Positions 1 through 5,412 of a stretch of 8,656 nucleotides of DNA are shown here, in pieces (within the stretch, counting starts at the first letter, position 1; each line of letters begins with the position of its first letter). The position numbers and the translations under genes are program-made. The stretch spans positions 1 to 8,656 of the forward strand of contig JAJRQS010000140.1 in NCBI GenBank assembly GCA_024280135.1, in the 5' to 3' direction. This DNA comes from Bacteroidota bacterium. Lineage in GTDB: Bacteria > Bacteroidota > Bacteroidia > Chitinophagales > Saprospiraceae. The notes below the pieces were generated by a model. It saw only the letters and a program-made list of their open reading frames with translations. It did not search any database and was not told where the DNA came from.

Positions 1-1254
1 TTATGCAACAATGCGTTCATTTGCCTCGTCCAAGACTTCGTTCTGAAAATTTTTGAGGTAAATTTGGGTTGTCTTCAAGGATTTATGGCCTAGTCCTTCG
101 CTGATTATCTCAGTTGATATGCCCATGTATTTGGCAATGGTCGCCCAAGAATGGCGGATGGAGTAGGTTGTAAATTGTCCTTCGATTCCAGCGTCGACTG
201 CAATTACTCTCAAGCGTTCGTTCATCCTTCTTCGTTGGGACTTGTACTTTTGGAAGTGTTCGGTACTCCCGTCATAGTTGGCAGGGAACAAATAGTCGTT
301 CGGTTTTTTGTCCTGTAGGTAATGTTCCAAAATATTTGAAAGTTCCTCTGTTATCTTAACGGAAAATGAATCGTCCGTTTTGCTCCGGCCATAATAGAGA
401 CGACCATCGGCAATATCCCTTACCCTGATCTTTACCAGGTCCACAAAATTCATACCTCTGCAATAGAACATGATCAAAGTATAGTTCTTGGTATGCCAAA
501 GAGGGCTGTCCTCTTCATAGACAAGACTTTTGATGTTGATCAATTTCTCTTTAAGGATGGCCCTTTTCTTTGTTCTTGTGCTTGGGGGTATTCTGTAATG
601 CTTGAATGCATTCTTAAGAGGGGTGAATTGATCTTCAGCAATAGCACTGTTATAGATTACCCTGATGGCCTTTAGATAAATACCGATGGTATTCTTGCTA
701 TTACCCTTCCCAAGATGATGGGCCTCGAAGTTTTTAAGAAAGGTAACGTTTATATCATATAGGGGAATGTTCCTACCACTGTTGAATTTCATGACGGCCT
801 CGACCCCGGCTAGATACCATCGACCGGTCCCGGGCCTATTGGCGTTCCTTTTCCTGGTATTCAAGACCTTTCCCCATGTAAGGAGCGTCATGTCGTTCTC
901 TATTCTTTTACGCAGTTGGGAATCGGGGTTCTCGTCCCACTTGTCCTTGATACAGTCAATGAGCCTTTCGACATCGATCTTTTCCAATTTTCTGCCCAGT
1001 TCCCTTATTATCCGTTTGGCCTTGAAGAGCTTGTCCTCGATATCTTCCTCAATTTCCCAACAATCTTGGTTTTTATTGGCCCTGATGGATTTCCGTAGCA
1101 AACAGTTTTTGTCGTCCCAACCTTCTACCGAGGTGAAGTGGCCCAAACGGATCAACCTTGGTTTGATATGAAAGACTTTTAGAACAATTGGGTATAGGCC
1201 GTTCTTGTTTCTTGAAGCTTTTCGAGTGTCCAAAGTGAGTCTTATGAGGGCCAT
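1..1254 (-). CDS. Tyrosine recombinase / site-specific integrase (Bacteroidota mobile-element type)
   Basis: This 417-residue protein should cut and rejoin DNA through a 3'-phosphotyrosine intermediate, integrating or excising a mobile element. Domain order is an N-terminal arm-DNA-binding region (about residues 1-110), a SAM-like core-binding domain (about 120-220) and a C-terminal catalytic domain (about 230-410). Visible catalytic residues are R266 (YCRGMNF), K292 (GRSKTDD), R367-H368 in YSIRHSWAT, H390 in GLGHKS and nucleophile Y399 (TTQIYL). The first position of the HxxR box is Tyr (Y364), a substitution I recall as frequent in Bacteroidota integrases. The length and intact motifs suggest an active enzyme. 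The start is the ATG at 1254, and the stop lies at the window edge. It is transcribed away from the rest of the window. The element it mobilises is not delimited here. It lacks anything I recognise as the extra helix of integron IntI, so it is not the obvious partner of the attC-like elements further on. Confidence 0.93.
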   Translation of the reverse strand: MALIRLTLDTRKASRNKNGLYPIVLKVFHIKPRLIRLGHFTSVEGWDDKNCLLRKSIRANKNQDCWEIEEDIEDKLFKAKRIIRELGRKLEKIDVERLIDCIKDKWDENPDSQLRKRIENDMTLLTWGKVLNTRKRNANRPGTGRWYLAGVEAVMKFNSGRNIPLYDINVTFLKNFEAHHLGKGNSKNTIGIYLKAIRVIYNSAIAEDQFTPLKNAFKHYRIPPSTRTKKRAILKEKLINIKSLVYEEDSPLWHTKNYTLIMFYCRGMNFVDLVKIRVRDIADGRLYYGRSKTDDSFSVKITEELSNILEHYLQDKKPNDYLFPANYDGSTEHFQKYKSQRRRMNERLRVIAVDAGIEGQFTTYSIRHSWATIAKYMGISTEIISEGLGHKSLKTTQIYLKNFQNEVLDEANERIVA

Positions 1255-1290
1255 TTTAGTTATTATTTTTACTTTAAGGTACTAAAAAAA

Positions 1291-1312
1291 ACGCACACTT
1301 TACGCACACTTT
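1291..1312. repeat. Perfect tandem 11-bp direct repeat upstream of the integrase
   Basis: ACGCACACTTT occurs twice without a gap (1291-1301 and 1302-1312), 37 to 58 bp upstream of the integrase start. Adjacent direct repeats beside an integrase gene are often arm-type binding sites for the recombinase or its accessory proteins, or operator sites for integrase expression. The repeat is seen directly; its role is inferred. Confidence 0.6.
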
Positions 1313-1358
1313 TTGTTGAAACCAGATGATTTCGTTTGGCATCAAAGAAAATTAAAAT

Positions 1359-1371
1359 ACTGATAATCAGT
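1359..1371. repeat. 13-bp palindrome next to the start of LanB similarity
   Basis: ACTGATAATCAGT is a perfect 6-1-6 inverted repeat, extended less perfectly by AATTAA/TTAATT on either side. It lies between the integrase upstream region and the point (about 1379) where lanthipeptide-dehydratase-like coding begins. It could be part of an attachment-site core, since small palindromes are typical of tyrosine-recombinase core sites, but no second copy is visible in the window. Confidence applies to the palindrome only. Confidence 0.4.
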
Positions 1372-1378
1372 TAATTAA

Positions 1379-2083
1379 AATGAATTTTGTAAATGGTGTA
1401 CAGGGGAATTTAAAGACTGTAGTACAGGTGTTTTTGGTTCGGAAACCCAAATTTTAATTGATAAAGCTTCAGGTGTTCGGAAAGTAGCATGGTTTGACAT
1501 GCATTTCCTAGTTGCACTATCTCAGTTTTTAGCCAAAAAAGAACATATCAAAAATCAATTGAAGTTTTTCCCTAACTCCGCAATTTATCAGATAGGCAAT
1601 CTATTTAGATATATAGAATACAGTAATGTAAATAACAAAAGACTACATTCTCTTGAATCTGACTTAGATTCTGACTATTTGGAAAGAATAAAAAGTCGGG
1701 CAAAAACTGGTGCCTTGATAGGTTCTTTGACCGAAAGAATTTCCAATCAAGAAATAGACCGGAACTCTGCTGAGGTTTTTATTTATCAATTAATTGATAA
1801 CCAAATTTTAATCAGCGAACTCTACCCTACGATTACAGGAAAGGGTTATTTAGAACAACTTTTAGGCACTTTAGAAAATATCGAAAATTGCGAAGAAGAA
1901 ATATTACTGTTGACAAAGTTGTCCAATCAATTACAAAATTTAGATTCGAAAAATGCATGGGATTTGAATTCCTATATTAATGCTAAAAAATTCATCTCAT
2001 CCTTAGAAACACCCTTCGATTCAAAATATTTATTCCAGACGGACTCCTTTAATACTTTAAGCAGAAATTCATTAGGCACGGAC
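1379..2083 (+). pseudogene. Lanthipeptide dehydratase (LanB N-terminal domain) fragment
   Basis: LanB enzymes glutamylate and then eliminate Ser/Thr side chains of a precursor peptide to give dehydroamino acids, the first step of class I lanthipeptide (or related) biosynthesis. This open frame runs from just after a stop at 1376-1378 and encodes an internal stretch of the glutamylation domain. Recognisable family features in order are a degenerate GLFAGCS-like segment (CTGEFKDCSTG), the R..WFDMHFL segment, FFPNSAIYQIGNLFRYIEY, and the characteristic LIDNQILISELYPTITG block. An ATG at 1499 exists, but family similarity extends about 40 codons further upstream, so it is unlikely to be the true start. 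The expected first ~80 residues and at least 700 C-terminal residues are absent. Coding stops exactly where the insertion sequence begins at 2084, and the frame then runs into IS sequence and a stop at 2114-2116. No LanC, precursor peptide or transporter gene is present. Family identification is by motif memory, not a search. Confidence 0.72.
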
Positions 2084-2099
2084 TGGACTTGCAACAAAA
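2084..2099 (+). repeat. 16-bp inverted repeat, left copy (IS left end)
   Basis: TGGACTTGCAACAAAA here is the outer end of the IS3 element. A perfect inverted copy lies at 5413-5428. Homology to the LanB family stops immediately to its left, which supports placing the element boundary at 2084. Confidence 0.8.
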
Positions 2100-2119
2100 A
2101 GTGGACGTTTAGTTAAGAG

Positions 2120-2953
2120 TCATGCAGCTACATTTTGATTAAACATTTCCGTTTCAAATTCTTCTATGGTTTTATACCCTAAAGAAGAGTGTATTCTTCG
2201 TCTGTTGTACCAGGTCTCGATCCATTGAAAGATTGACAACTCTGCTTCTGATCTGAGATGGTAATTGTGTTTATAGACCCATTCTACTTTCAAGCTTTTA
2301 AAGAATGATTCTGCCACGGCATTATCCCAACAATTCCCTTTTCTACTCATACTTTGTTTTACTGTCCCACCATAACTTTTAAGGATATTGGTAAAGCTGT
2401 AACTGGCATATTGAGATCCTCTATCAGAATGAAATATGAGTTCTTTAGTAATAGTATTTGATCTAACGGCCATCTTCCAAGCTGGGATAATAGTATCATT
2501 AGTACTTAAAGTTTCACTCATTGACCATCCCACGACCTTTCGATGGAACAGATCTATAATCACCGTTAAATACATCCAACCTTGTTTGGTCTGAATATAT
2601 GTGATATCAGAGACCCATACTTGATTCTCCCTAGAGACCGTAAAGTCATGGTTCAATATATTAGGGGCTATTGGATAATCATGATTACTATCGGTAGTAA
2701 ATATAAATTTACGACTTCTTCTAGCAAACAGTTTATTGGCCCTCATTATCCTGGCAACTCTAGGTCTGGAAACACGATGTCCTTGTTTTAATAACTCCAC
2801 TTTAATTCTGGGGGCACCATAACTCTCAAAACTTTCTTTAAAAATATCATGGATGGCCATTGAGATCATTTCATTTTCCAACCATCGCTTGGATGGTCCT
2901 AAACGCAACCAATTATAGTATCCACTTTTACTTGTTCCCAACGCTTTACACAT
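2120..2953 (-). CDS. IS3-family transposase OrfB (DDE integrase core)
   Basis: This is the catalytic part of an IS3 transposase, 277 residues from the ATG at 2953. It has an N-terminal HTH_21-like region (about 1-60, CKALGTSKSGYYNWL) and an rve integrase core with the DDE triad: D in VWVSDITYI, D in IFHSDRGSQYAS and E in AVAESFFKSLK. The C-terminal YNRRRIHSSLGYKT segment is typical. The same frame is open upstream of 2953 and meets orfA at the slippery site 3034-3040, so the working protein is most likely an OrfAB fusion of about 393 residues (89 from orfA, 304 from orfB). No internal stop or lost motif is seen, so it appears active. Confidence 0.93.
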   Translation of the reverse strand: MCKALGTSKSGYYNWLRLGPSKRWLENEMISMAIHDIFKESFESYGAPRIKVELLKQGHRVSRPRVARIMRANKLFARRSRKFIFTTDSNHDYPIAPNILNHDFTVSRENQVWVSDITYIQTKQGWMYLTVIIDLFHRKVVGWSMSETLSTNDTIIPAWKMAVRSNTITKELIFHSDRGSQYASYSFTNILKSYGGTVKQSMSRKGNCWDNAVAESFFKSLKVEWVYKHNYHLRSEAELSIFQWIETWYNRRRIHSSLGYKTIEEFETEMFNQNVAA

Positions 2954-2985
2954 CCTCTCGACCGGAAATTTAAACTTATGGTGTT

Positions 2986-3300
2986 TTATGAACCTGAATT
3001 TTTCCTGTCGCTCGCGGAGAAGATGCCCACCGCCTTTTTTAATATCTGATTTTCCAGTTCAGAATCCCTTAATCTTTTCTTTAATTCGGCAATCTCTCGC
3101 TGCTCGTCCGTTAGTTTTGGCTTCCCACGTCCCGGAAAACTATTCTTACCATAAGCATTAGACTCCTTTCGCCAACGGTGCAGTACAGAGTAGGGTATCC
3201 CTAATTCCTCCGATACTTTTACCACATTGTTTCTGGCATAACTCAGTTCCACGGCCTTTTTCTTAAATTCCGTAATGTAATTTCTTTTGCGTTTTGACAT
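2986..3300 (-). CDS. IS3-family transposase OrfA (HTH_Tnp_1)
   Basis: A 104-residue DNA-binding protein. It begins with a basic segment, MSKRKRNYITEFKKKAVEL, then a helix-turn-helix (VVKVSEELGIPYSVLHRWRKE, about residues 25-46). A leucine-zipper-like coiled coil follows (REIAELKKRLRDSELENQILKKA, about 67-90) and would mediate multimerisation. OrfA alone regulates transposition in this family by binding the terminal repeats. The start is the ATG at 3300, with the IS right end 67 bp upstream. The coding sequence contains the slippery heptamer at codons 87-89, after which translation can either finish OrfA or shift -1 into OrfB. Confidence 0.92.
   Translation of the reverse strand: MSKRKRNYITEFKKKAVELSYARNNVVKVSEELGIPYSVLHRWRKESNAYGKNSFPGRGKPKLTDEQREIAELKKRLRDSELENQILKKAVGIFSASDRKNSGS
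3034..3040 (-). promoter_or_regulatory. Programmed -1 ribosomal frameshift site (A_AAA_AAG)
   Basis: On the minus strand the heptamer AAAAAAG is in the orfA frame as ttA-AAA-AAG, the classical slippery arrangement of IS3-type elements. A -1 shift here continues into an open frame (KGGGHLLRERQEKFRFIKHH) that leads straight into OrfB. The register was checked by codon arithmetic: 3300 to 3034 is 89 codons, and 3034 is in frame with 2953. A stimulatory structure was not established. Confidence 0.8.
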
Positions 3301-3368
3301 AATTCAAAGTTAAATTATGTAACAACATCTCTCGCAACATTATGTCCAGTTAAATATAGTAAGTCCAC

Positions 3369-3763
3369 TTATTTGGAGCAATAGTAAATTGGAATAACAC
3401 ACTTAAAGTTAATCCACAAGATTACTATTCGTATTATGATTTAGGATTTGCAAAAAATGAATTAAATATGTTCAAAGATGCAATGAAAGACTTCGATAAA
3501 TCAATTGAAATTAACCCTAAATTTTATGGGGGAATTGTAGCGAAAGGAACTTTAAACGATGAAAATGGTGAATATGATTTGGCAATTGATTATTACGACA
3601 AAGCAATTGAATTAGAACCAGAAAACCCACAAGCATATTTTAATAAAGGAAATACATATTTCAACAAAAAAGACCCTAAAAGGCTTGTGAAATATGGGAA
3701 AAAGCGAAACAATTTGGTGCTGAATATGCTCAAGAAAGAATAGATAAAGAATGTAATAAATAA
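3369..3763 (+). pseudogene. TPR-repeat protein remnant, 5'-truncated and frameshifted
   Basis: Translation directly after the IS right end reads as tetratricopeptide repeats, helical protein-interaction modules: a unit ending LKVNPQDYYSYYDLGFAKNE, then FKDAMKDFDKSIEINPKF and YDLAIDYYDKAIELEPENPQ. The first ATG (3468) is in the middle of a repeat, so the gene has lost its 5' end to the IS. Near 3672-3682 the frame breaks. The upstream frame ends at 3741-3743 with a basic, unlikely tail, whereas the next frame from 3680 gives the normal TPR ending KACEIWEKAKQFGAEYAQER and stops at 3761-3763. Restoring one A in the run CCTAAAAGG repairs the frame, so a single-base deletion explains it. The restored stop lies 2 bp before an attC-like hairpin arm. 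Function of the parent protein is unknown. Confidence 0.78.
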
Positions 3764-3967
3764 AAGCCAGTGCCTAACAAAACCTATACGTAATGCGGGT
3801 TTTCGTAGGTAATTGAAAGTTTGGTGCAATTAATGAAAATCGCTACACCTTTGGTTAAGCTTTTAAAAATGAAAAGATAAAAACAAAACGCAAAGGTGTA
3901 GCTAAGTGCTAATTTGAAAGTTCATAGCTTTGAAATCCCGCACTACACATAGCCAAACGTTGGCTTT
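3763..3967 (+). repeat. attC-like long imperfect inverted repeat (cassette recombination site candidate)
   Basis: About 205 bp that fold into one long hairpin. Paired blocks are GCCTAAC (3772-3778) with GTTGGC (3959-3964), a 20-nt stem CTATACGTAATGCGGGTTTT (3784-3803) with 3933-3952 (16 of 20 Watson-Crick), and a perfect 12-bp stem GCTACACCTTTG (3842-3853) with 3891-3902. An AT-rich loop contains a small CTTTT/AAAAG hairpin. GCCTAAC matches the RYYYAAC box of integron attC sites, while GTTGGCT only partly matches GTTRRRY. Three of the four non-Watson-Crick positions in the 20-nt stem are A-C mismatches on the plus strand but G-T wobbles on the minus strand, so the minus (bottom) strand folds better, as in true attC sites. 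It may also simply act as a transcription terminator or be a Bacteroidota intergenic repeat. Confidence 0.6.
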
Positions 3968-4001
3968 AATTTAAATCAGAACCTTTCACACAAATCTCAT
4001 C

Positions 4002-4111
4002 ATACATATACGTATGATTTAAAATTTAAAAGAATACATATAAGTATTCATTTGTTTGTTTGTTTATATGTATTTGTATACTTTTGCCTTAATTTAGATA
4101 CTTATATGTAT
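4002..4111. promoter_or_regulatory. Array of four palindromic operator-like sites at 32-bp spacing
   Basis: The 14-bp motif ATAC-N6-GTAT occurs as ATACATATACGTAT at 4002-4015, ATACATATAAGTAT at 4034-4047 and ATACTTATATGTAT at 4098-4111, the last being the exact reverse complement of the second. A degenerate copy, ATATGTATTTGTAT, occupies 4066-4079 (10 of 14 matches to the second). The starts 4002, 4034, 4066 and 4098 are exactly 32 bp apart, close to three helical turns, so all sites face the same side of DNA. They cover the promoter and 5' leader of the HTH-Fic operon. Binding by the HTH protein encoded just downstream is the natural inference but is not shown. Confidence 0.7.
4055..4086 (+). 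promoter_or_regulatory. Bacteroidota-type promoter of the HTH-Fic operon
   Basis: TTTG at 4055-4058 and TACTTTTG at 4079-4086 (consensus TAnnTTTG) are separated by 20 bp, which fits the Bacteroidota sigma-ABfr -33/-7 arrangement. TTTG is repeated three times (4051, 4055, 4059), so the exact -33 element is ambiguous. The degenerate operator copy 4066-4079 overlaps the spacer and first bases of the -7 element, and a perfect copy lies just downstream at 4098. Binding there would block transcription. Transcription would start about 30-40 bp before the ATG at 4126. Confidence 0.6.
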
Positions 4112-4125
4112 AAAAAAGTTAACAA

Positions 4126-4587
4126 ATGAGAAACAAGAAAAAGCTACTCATAGAACAACTGGACCAAAAACTGATCAATTTTAAAGATGCTGGAATGGTC
4201 CTGGTCCCACAAAAAGGATGGATAAATACTATTAGAACCACTCTTAATATGACGAGGGACCAATTAGGGACCAAACTTGACTTGACAAAAGGAGCAATAC
4301 AAAAAATTGAGGAACGTGAAGCTACAGGTCAAATAACCATCAATAAATTAAAGGATGTTGGCAAGGCATTGGGTATGCAATTTGTCTATGGTTTTGTCCC
4401 AAAAGATGGGACCATCGATAATTTAATTAACACTAAATCTCAAACACTCGCAAGAAAGATTGTATTAAGGACCAATCAAAATATGAAATTAGAGGACCAA
4501 GGAATTGGAGATGAAAAAATTAATGAAACAATAAAAGACTTGGCGAATGAAATAAAAAGAGAAATGAGAAAGTCATTATGGGATTAG
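4126..4587 (+). CDS. XRE-type HTH regulator, mobile mystery protein A family
   Basis: A 153-residue protein with a central helix-turn-helix of the Cro/C1 type (about residues 33-87: WINTIRTTLNMTRDQLGTKL, then TKGAIQKIEEREATG and INKLKDVGKALGMQFVYGFV). The N-terminal LLIEQLDQKL segment and the VPKDGTIDNLI continuation match what I recall of the family named mobile mystery protein A, found beside a Fic protein on mobile DNA. The C-terminal half is charged and probably helical (about 105-150). Its likely role is DNA-binding antitoxin or autorepressor of the operon. The start ATG at 4126 is preceded by AAAAAAGTTAACAA with no Shine-Dalgarno sequence, as is usual in this phylum. Its last 10 bp overlap the Fic gene, implying translational coupling. 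The palindromic sites just upstream fit a homodimeric repressor. Confidence 0.85.
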   Translation: MRNKKKLLIEQLDQKLINFKDAGMVLVPQKGWINTIRTTLNMTRDQLGTKLDLTKGAIQKIEEREATGQITINKLKDVGKALGMQFVYGFVPKDGTIDNLINTKSQTLARKIVLRTNQNMKLEDQGIGDEKINETIKDLANEIKREMRKSLWD

Positions 4588-5174
4588 AATTACAATATAA
4601 AGATGGACAAACACCTTTAGATGAAGAAGAAAAAGAAGGTCTAAAGATAAAGTCGATATCTACACAAGGAGAATTGGATGAATTTGAACAATTAAATATT
4701 GAAAAGGCAATTGAGTGGACTATTCACGCCAATTTAAAGTCTGAAAGAATATTGACAGAAAAGTTTATAAAAGATTTACACAAAAAAATGTATGGTGATG
4801 TTTGGAAATGGGCAGGTGAATTTAGAATAACCGATAAAAACATTGGAATAAATTGGATTCAAATCGGAATAGAACTAAAAAACCTTATTGATGATACCAA
4901 ATATTGGATAGAAAACAAAACCTTTTCACCTAAAGAAATTGCTATTAGATTTAAGCATAGAATTGTAGCAATTCACTGCTTTCACAACGGAAACGGCAGA
5001 CACTCAAGGATGATGGCTGATATAATTATTGAATCTATTTTTGGAAAAGAAATTTTCAGTTGGCACAAATCAAATATGGTTAAAGCAGACGAAACAAGAA
5101 AAGTCTATATTAAAGCATTAAGAGAGGCTGACAATGGAAATATTAACCCTTTAATAAAATTTGCTGAAAATTAA
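4578..5174 (+). CDS. Fic-domain protein, mobile mystery protein B family
   Basis: A 198-residue Fic/DOC-fold protein. Fic enzymes usually transfer AMP or another nucleotide phosphate moiety to a hydroxyl of a target protein, and many act as toxins. The Fic motif is HCFHNGNGRHSR at residues 133-144: H133 would be the catalytic base, and GNGR plus R144 would bind the nucleotide phosphates. The usual Mg-binding Asp/Glu (HxFx[D/E]GNGR) is Asn (N137). I recall an Asn here as a family trait rather than a mutation. Upstream are KMYGDVWKWAGEFR (about 70-83), the flap-side segment typical of Fic domains, and the ELDEFEQLNIEKA helix (32-44). No canonical [S/T]xxxE[G/N] inhibitory helix is evident in this protein or in the HTH partner, so control may be at transcription or by an unrecognised contact. 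It starts at 4578 inside the HTH gene (10-bp overlap) and ends 6 bp before another attC-like arm. Confidence 0.88.
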   Translation: MGLELQYKDGQTPLDEEEKEGLKIKSISTQGELDEFEQLNIEKAIEWTIHANLKSERILTEKFIKDLHKKMYGDVWKWAGEFRITDKNIGINWIQIGIELKNLIDDTKYWIENKTFSPKEIAIRFKHRIVAIHCFHNGNGRHSRMMADIIIESIFGKEIFSWHKSNMVKADETRKVYIKALREADNGNINPLIKFAEN

Positions 5175-5180
5175 AAAACT

Positions 5181-5200
5181 AAAGCCAACAATGTATCCTA
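5181..5200 (+). repeat. Left half of a second attC-like element
   Basis: Directly after the Fic stop, AAAGCCAAC (5181-5189) is the exact inverse of GTTGGCTTT (3959-3967), which lies just upstream of the HTH-Fic operon. The following CCTATG echoes the CCTATACG/GGCTATG seen at the same place in the first element. No matching right arm with GTTGGC is present in the next 240 bp, so the element appears cut off, probably by the rearrangement that left coding scraps at 5249-5428. Confidence 0.5.
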
Positions 5201-5248
5201 TGAAAAGCAATAGCCCAGTCCTTCAAAGATAATATTTTGTTTTTTTAC

Positions 5249-5368
5249 TTAATCCACTCTTTTATTTTTTACGTATAACTTGCTCCGCATCCTATGTGTG
5301 ATCAGCCCTGAAAACGGGTCGTCACCGGCATCTGTATGATCAAAAGCTATAATAGGCCCGGCCACTTG
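5249..5368 (-). pseudogene. Unidentified C-terminal coding fragment
   Basis: Between a TAG at 5371-5369 and a TAA at 5251-5249 the minus strand reads 39 codons beginning QVAGPIIAFDHTDAGDDPFS, then GLITHRM, and ending in a basic KNKRVD tail. The composition looks like genuine protein, and its base composition is richer in G+C than the Fic gene beside it. There is no start codon at a sensible place and the upstream part is missing, so it looks like the 3' end of a lost gene. I do not recognise the family. It could be a chance open frame. Confidence 0.35.
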
Positions 5369-5377
5369 CTATAAAAT

Positions 5378-5404
5378 GTGGTTCCCGATTGCTATCGGGA
5401 CCAC
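5378..5404. repeat. CCCGAT/ATCGGG hairpin
   Basis: TCCCGAT (5383-5389) pairs with ATCGGGA (5394-5400) around a TGCT loop, and GTGG (5378-5381) pairs with CCAC (5401-5404) past a single bulged T, giving an 11-bp stem. Similar CCCGAT...ATCGGG palindromes are, from memory, scattered in flavobacterial intergenic DNA. There is no T-run on either side that would make it a convincing intrinsic terminator. Confidence 0.55.
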
Positions 5405-5412
5405 CCACGTTG

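Larger units (their letters stand above)
2084..3367 (-). mobile_element. IS3-family insertion sequence (about 1.28 kb)
   Basis: The element is bounded by imperfect terminal inverted repeats: the left end starts TGGACTTGCAACA at 2084 and the right end, read inward from 3367, starts TGGACTTACTATA. Each end carries a second TGGAC 18-19 bp further in (2102 and 3344-3348), which suggests a bipartite transposase-binding site. It holds orfA and orfB on the minus strand with a frameshift window, the standard IS3 layout and size. No target-site duplication is visible: the left flank ends GGAC and the right flank begins CTTA. The genes on the two sides (LanB and TPR) are unrelated. Both facts argue that flanking DNA was lost or rearranged after insertion. 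End positions are inferred from the repeats and could shift by a few bases. Confidence 0.85.

Noticed and set aside
493..1171. Plus-strand open frames (60-134 codons) opposite the integrase
   Set aside because: They lie fully antisense to an intact recombinase with clear catalytic motifs, and their composition looks like a complementary-strand shadow.
3593..3829. 78-codon minus-strand open frame opposite the TPR remnant
   Set aside because: A hydrophobic, Phe-rich peptide produced by antisense reading of A-rich TPR codons. It runs into the hairpin arm and has no independent support.
4051..4062. TTTG repeated three times as a microsatellite or phase-variable tract
   Set aside because: Only three units, and one of them serves as the likely -33 promoter element. 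Too short to claim slippage-based control, although it leaves the -33 position ambiguous.
4002..4111. CRISPR-like array from the regular 32-bp spacing
   Set aside because: The repeated unit is only 14 bp and palindromic, the intervening DNA contains a promoter, and no cas genes are present. Operator sites explain it better.
5378..5404. Intrinsic terminator at the CCCGAT/ATCGGG hairpin
   Set aside because: A strong stem is present, but no T-run follows on either strand, so it is recorded as a repeat only.
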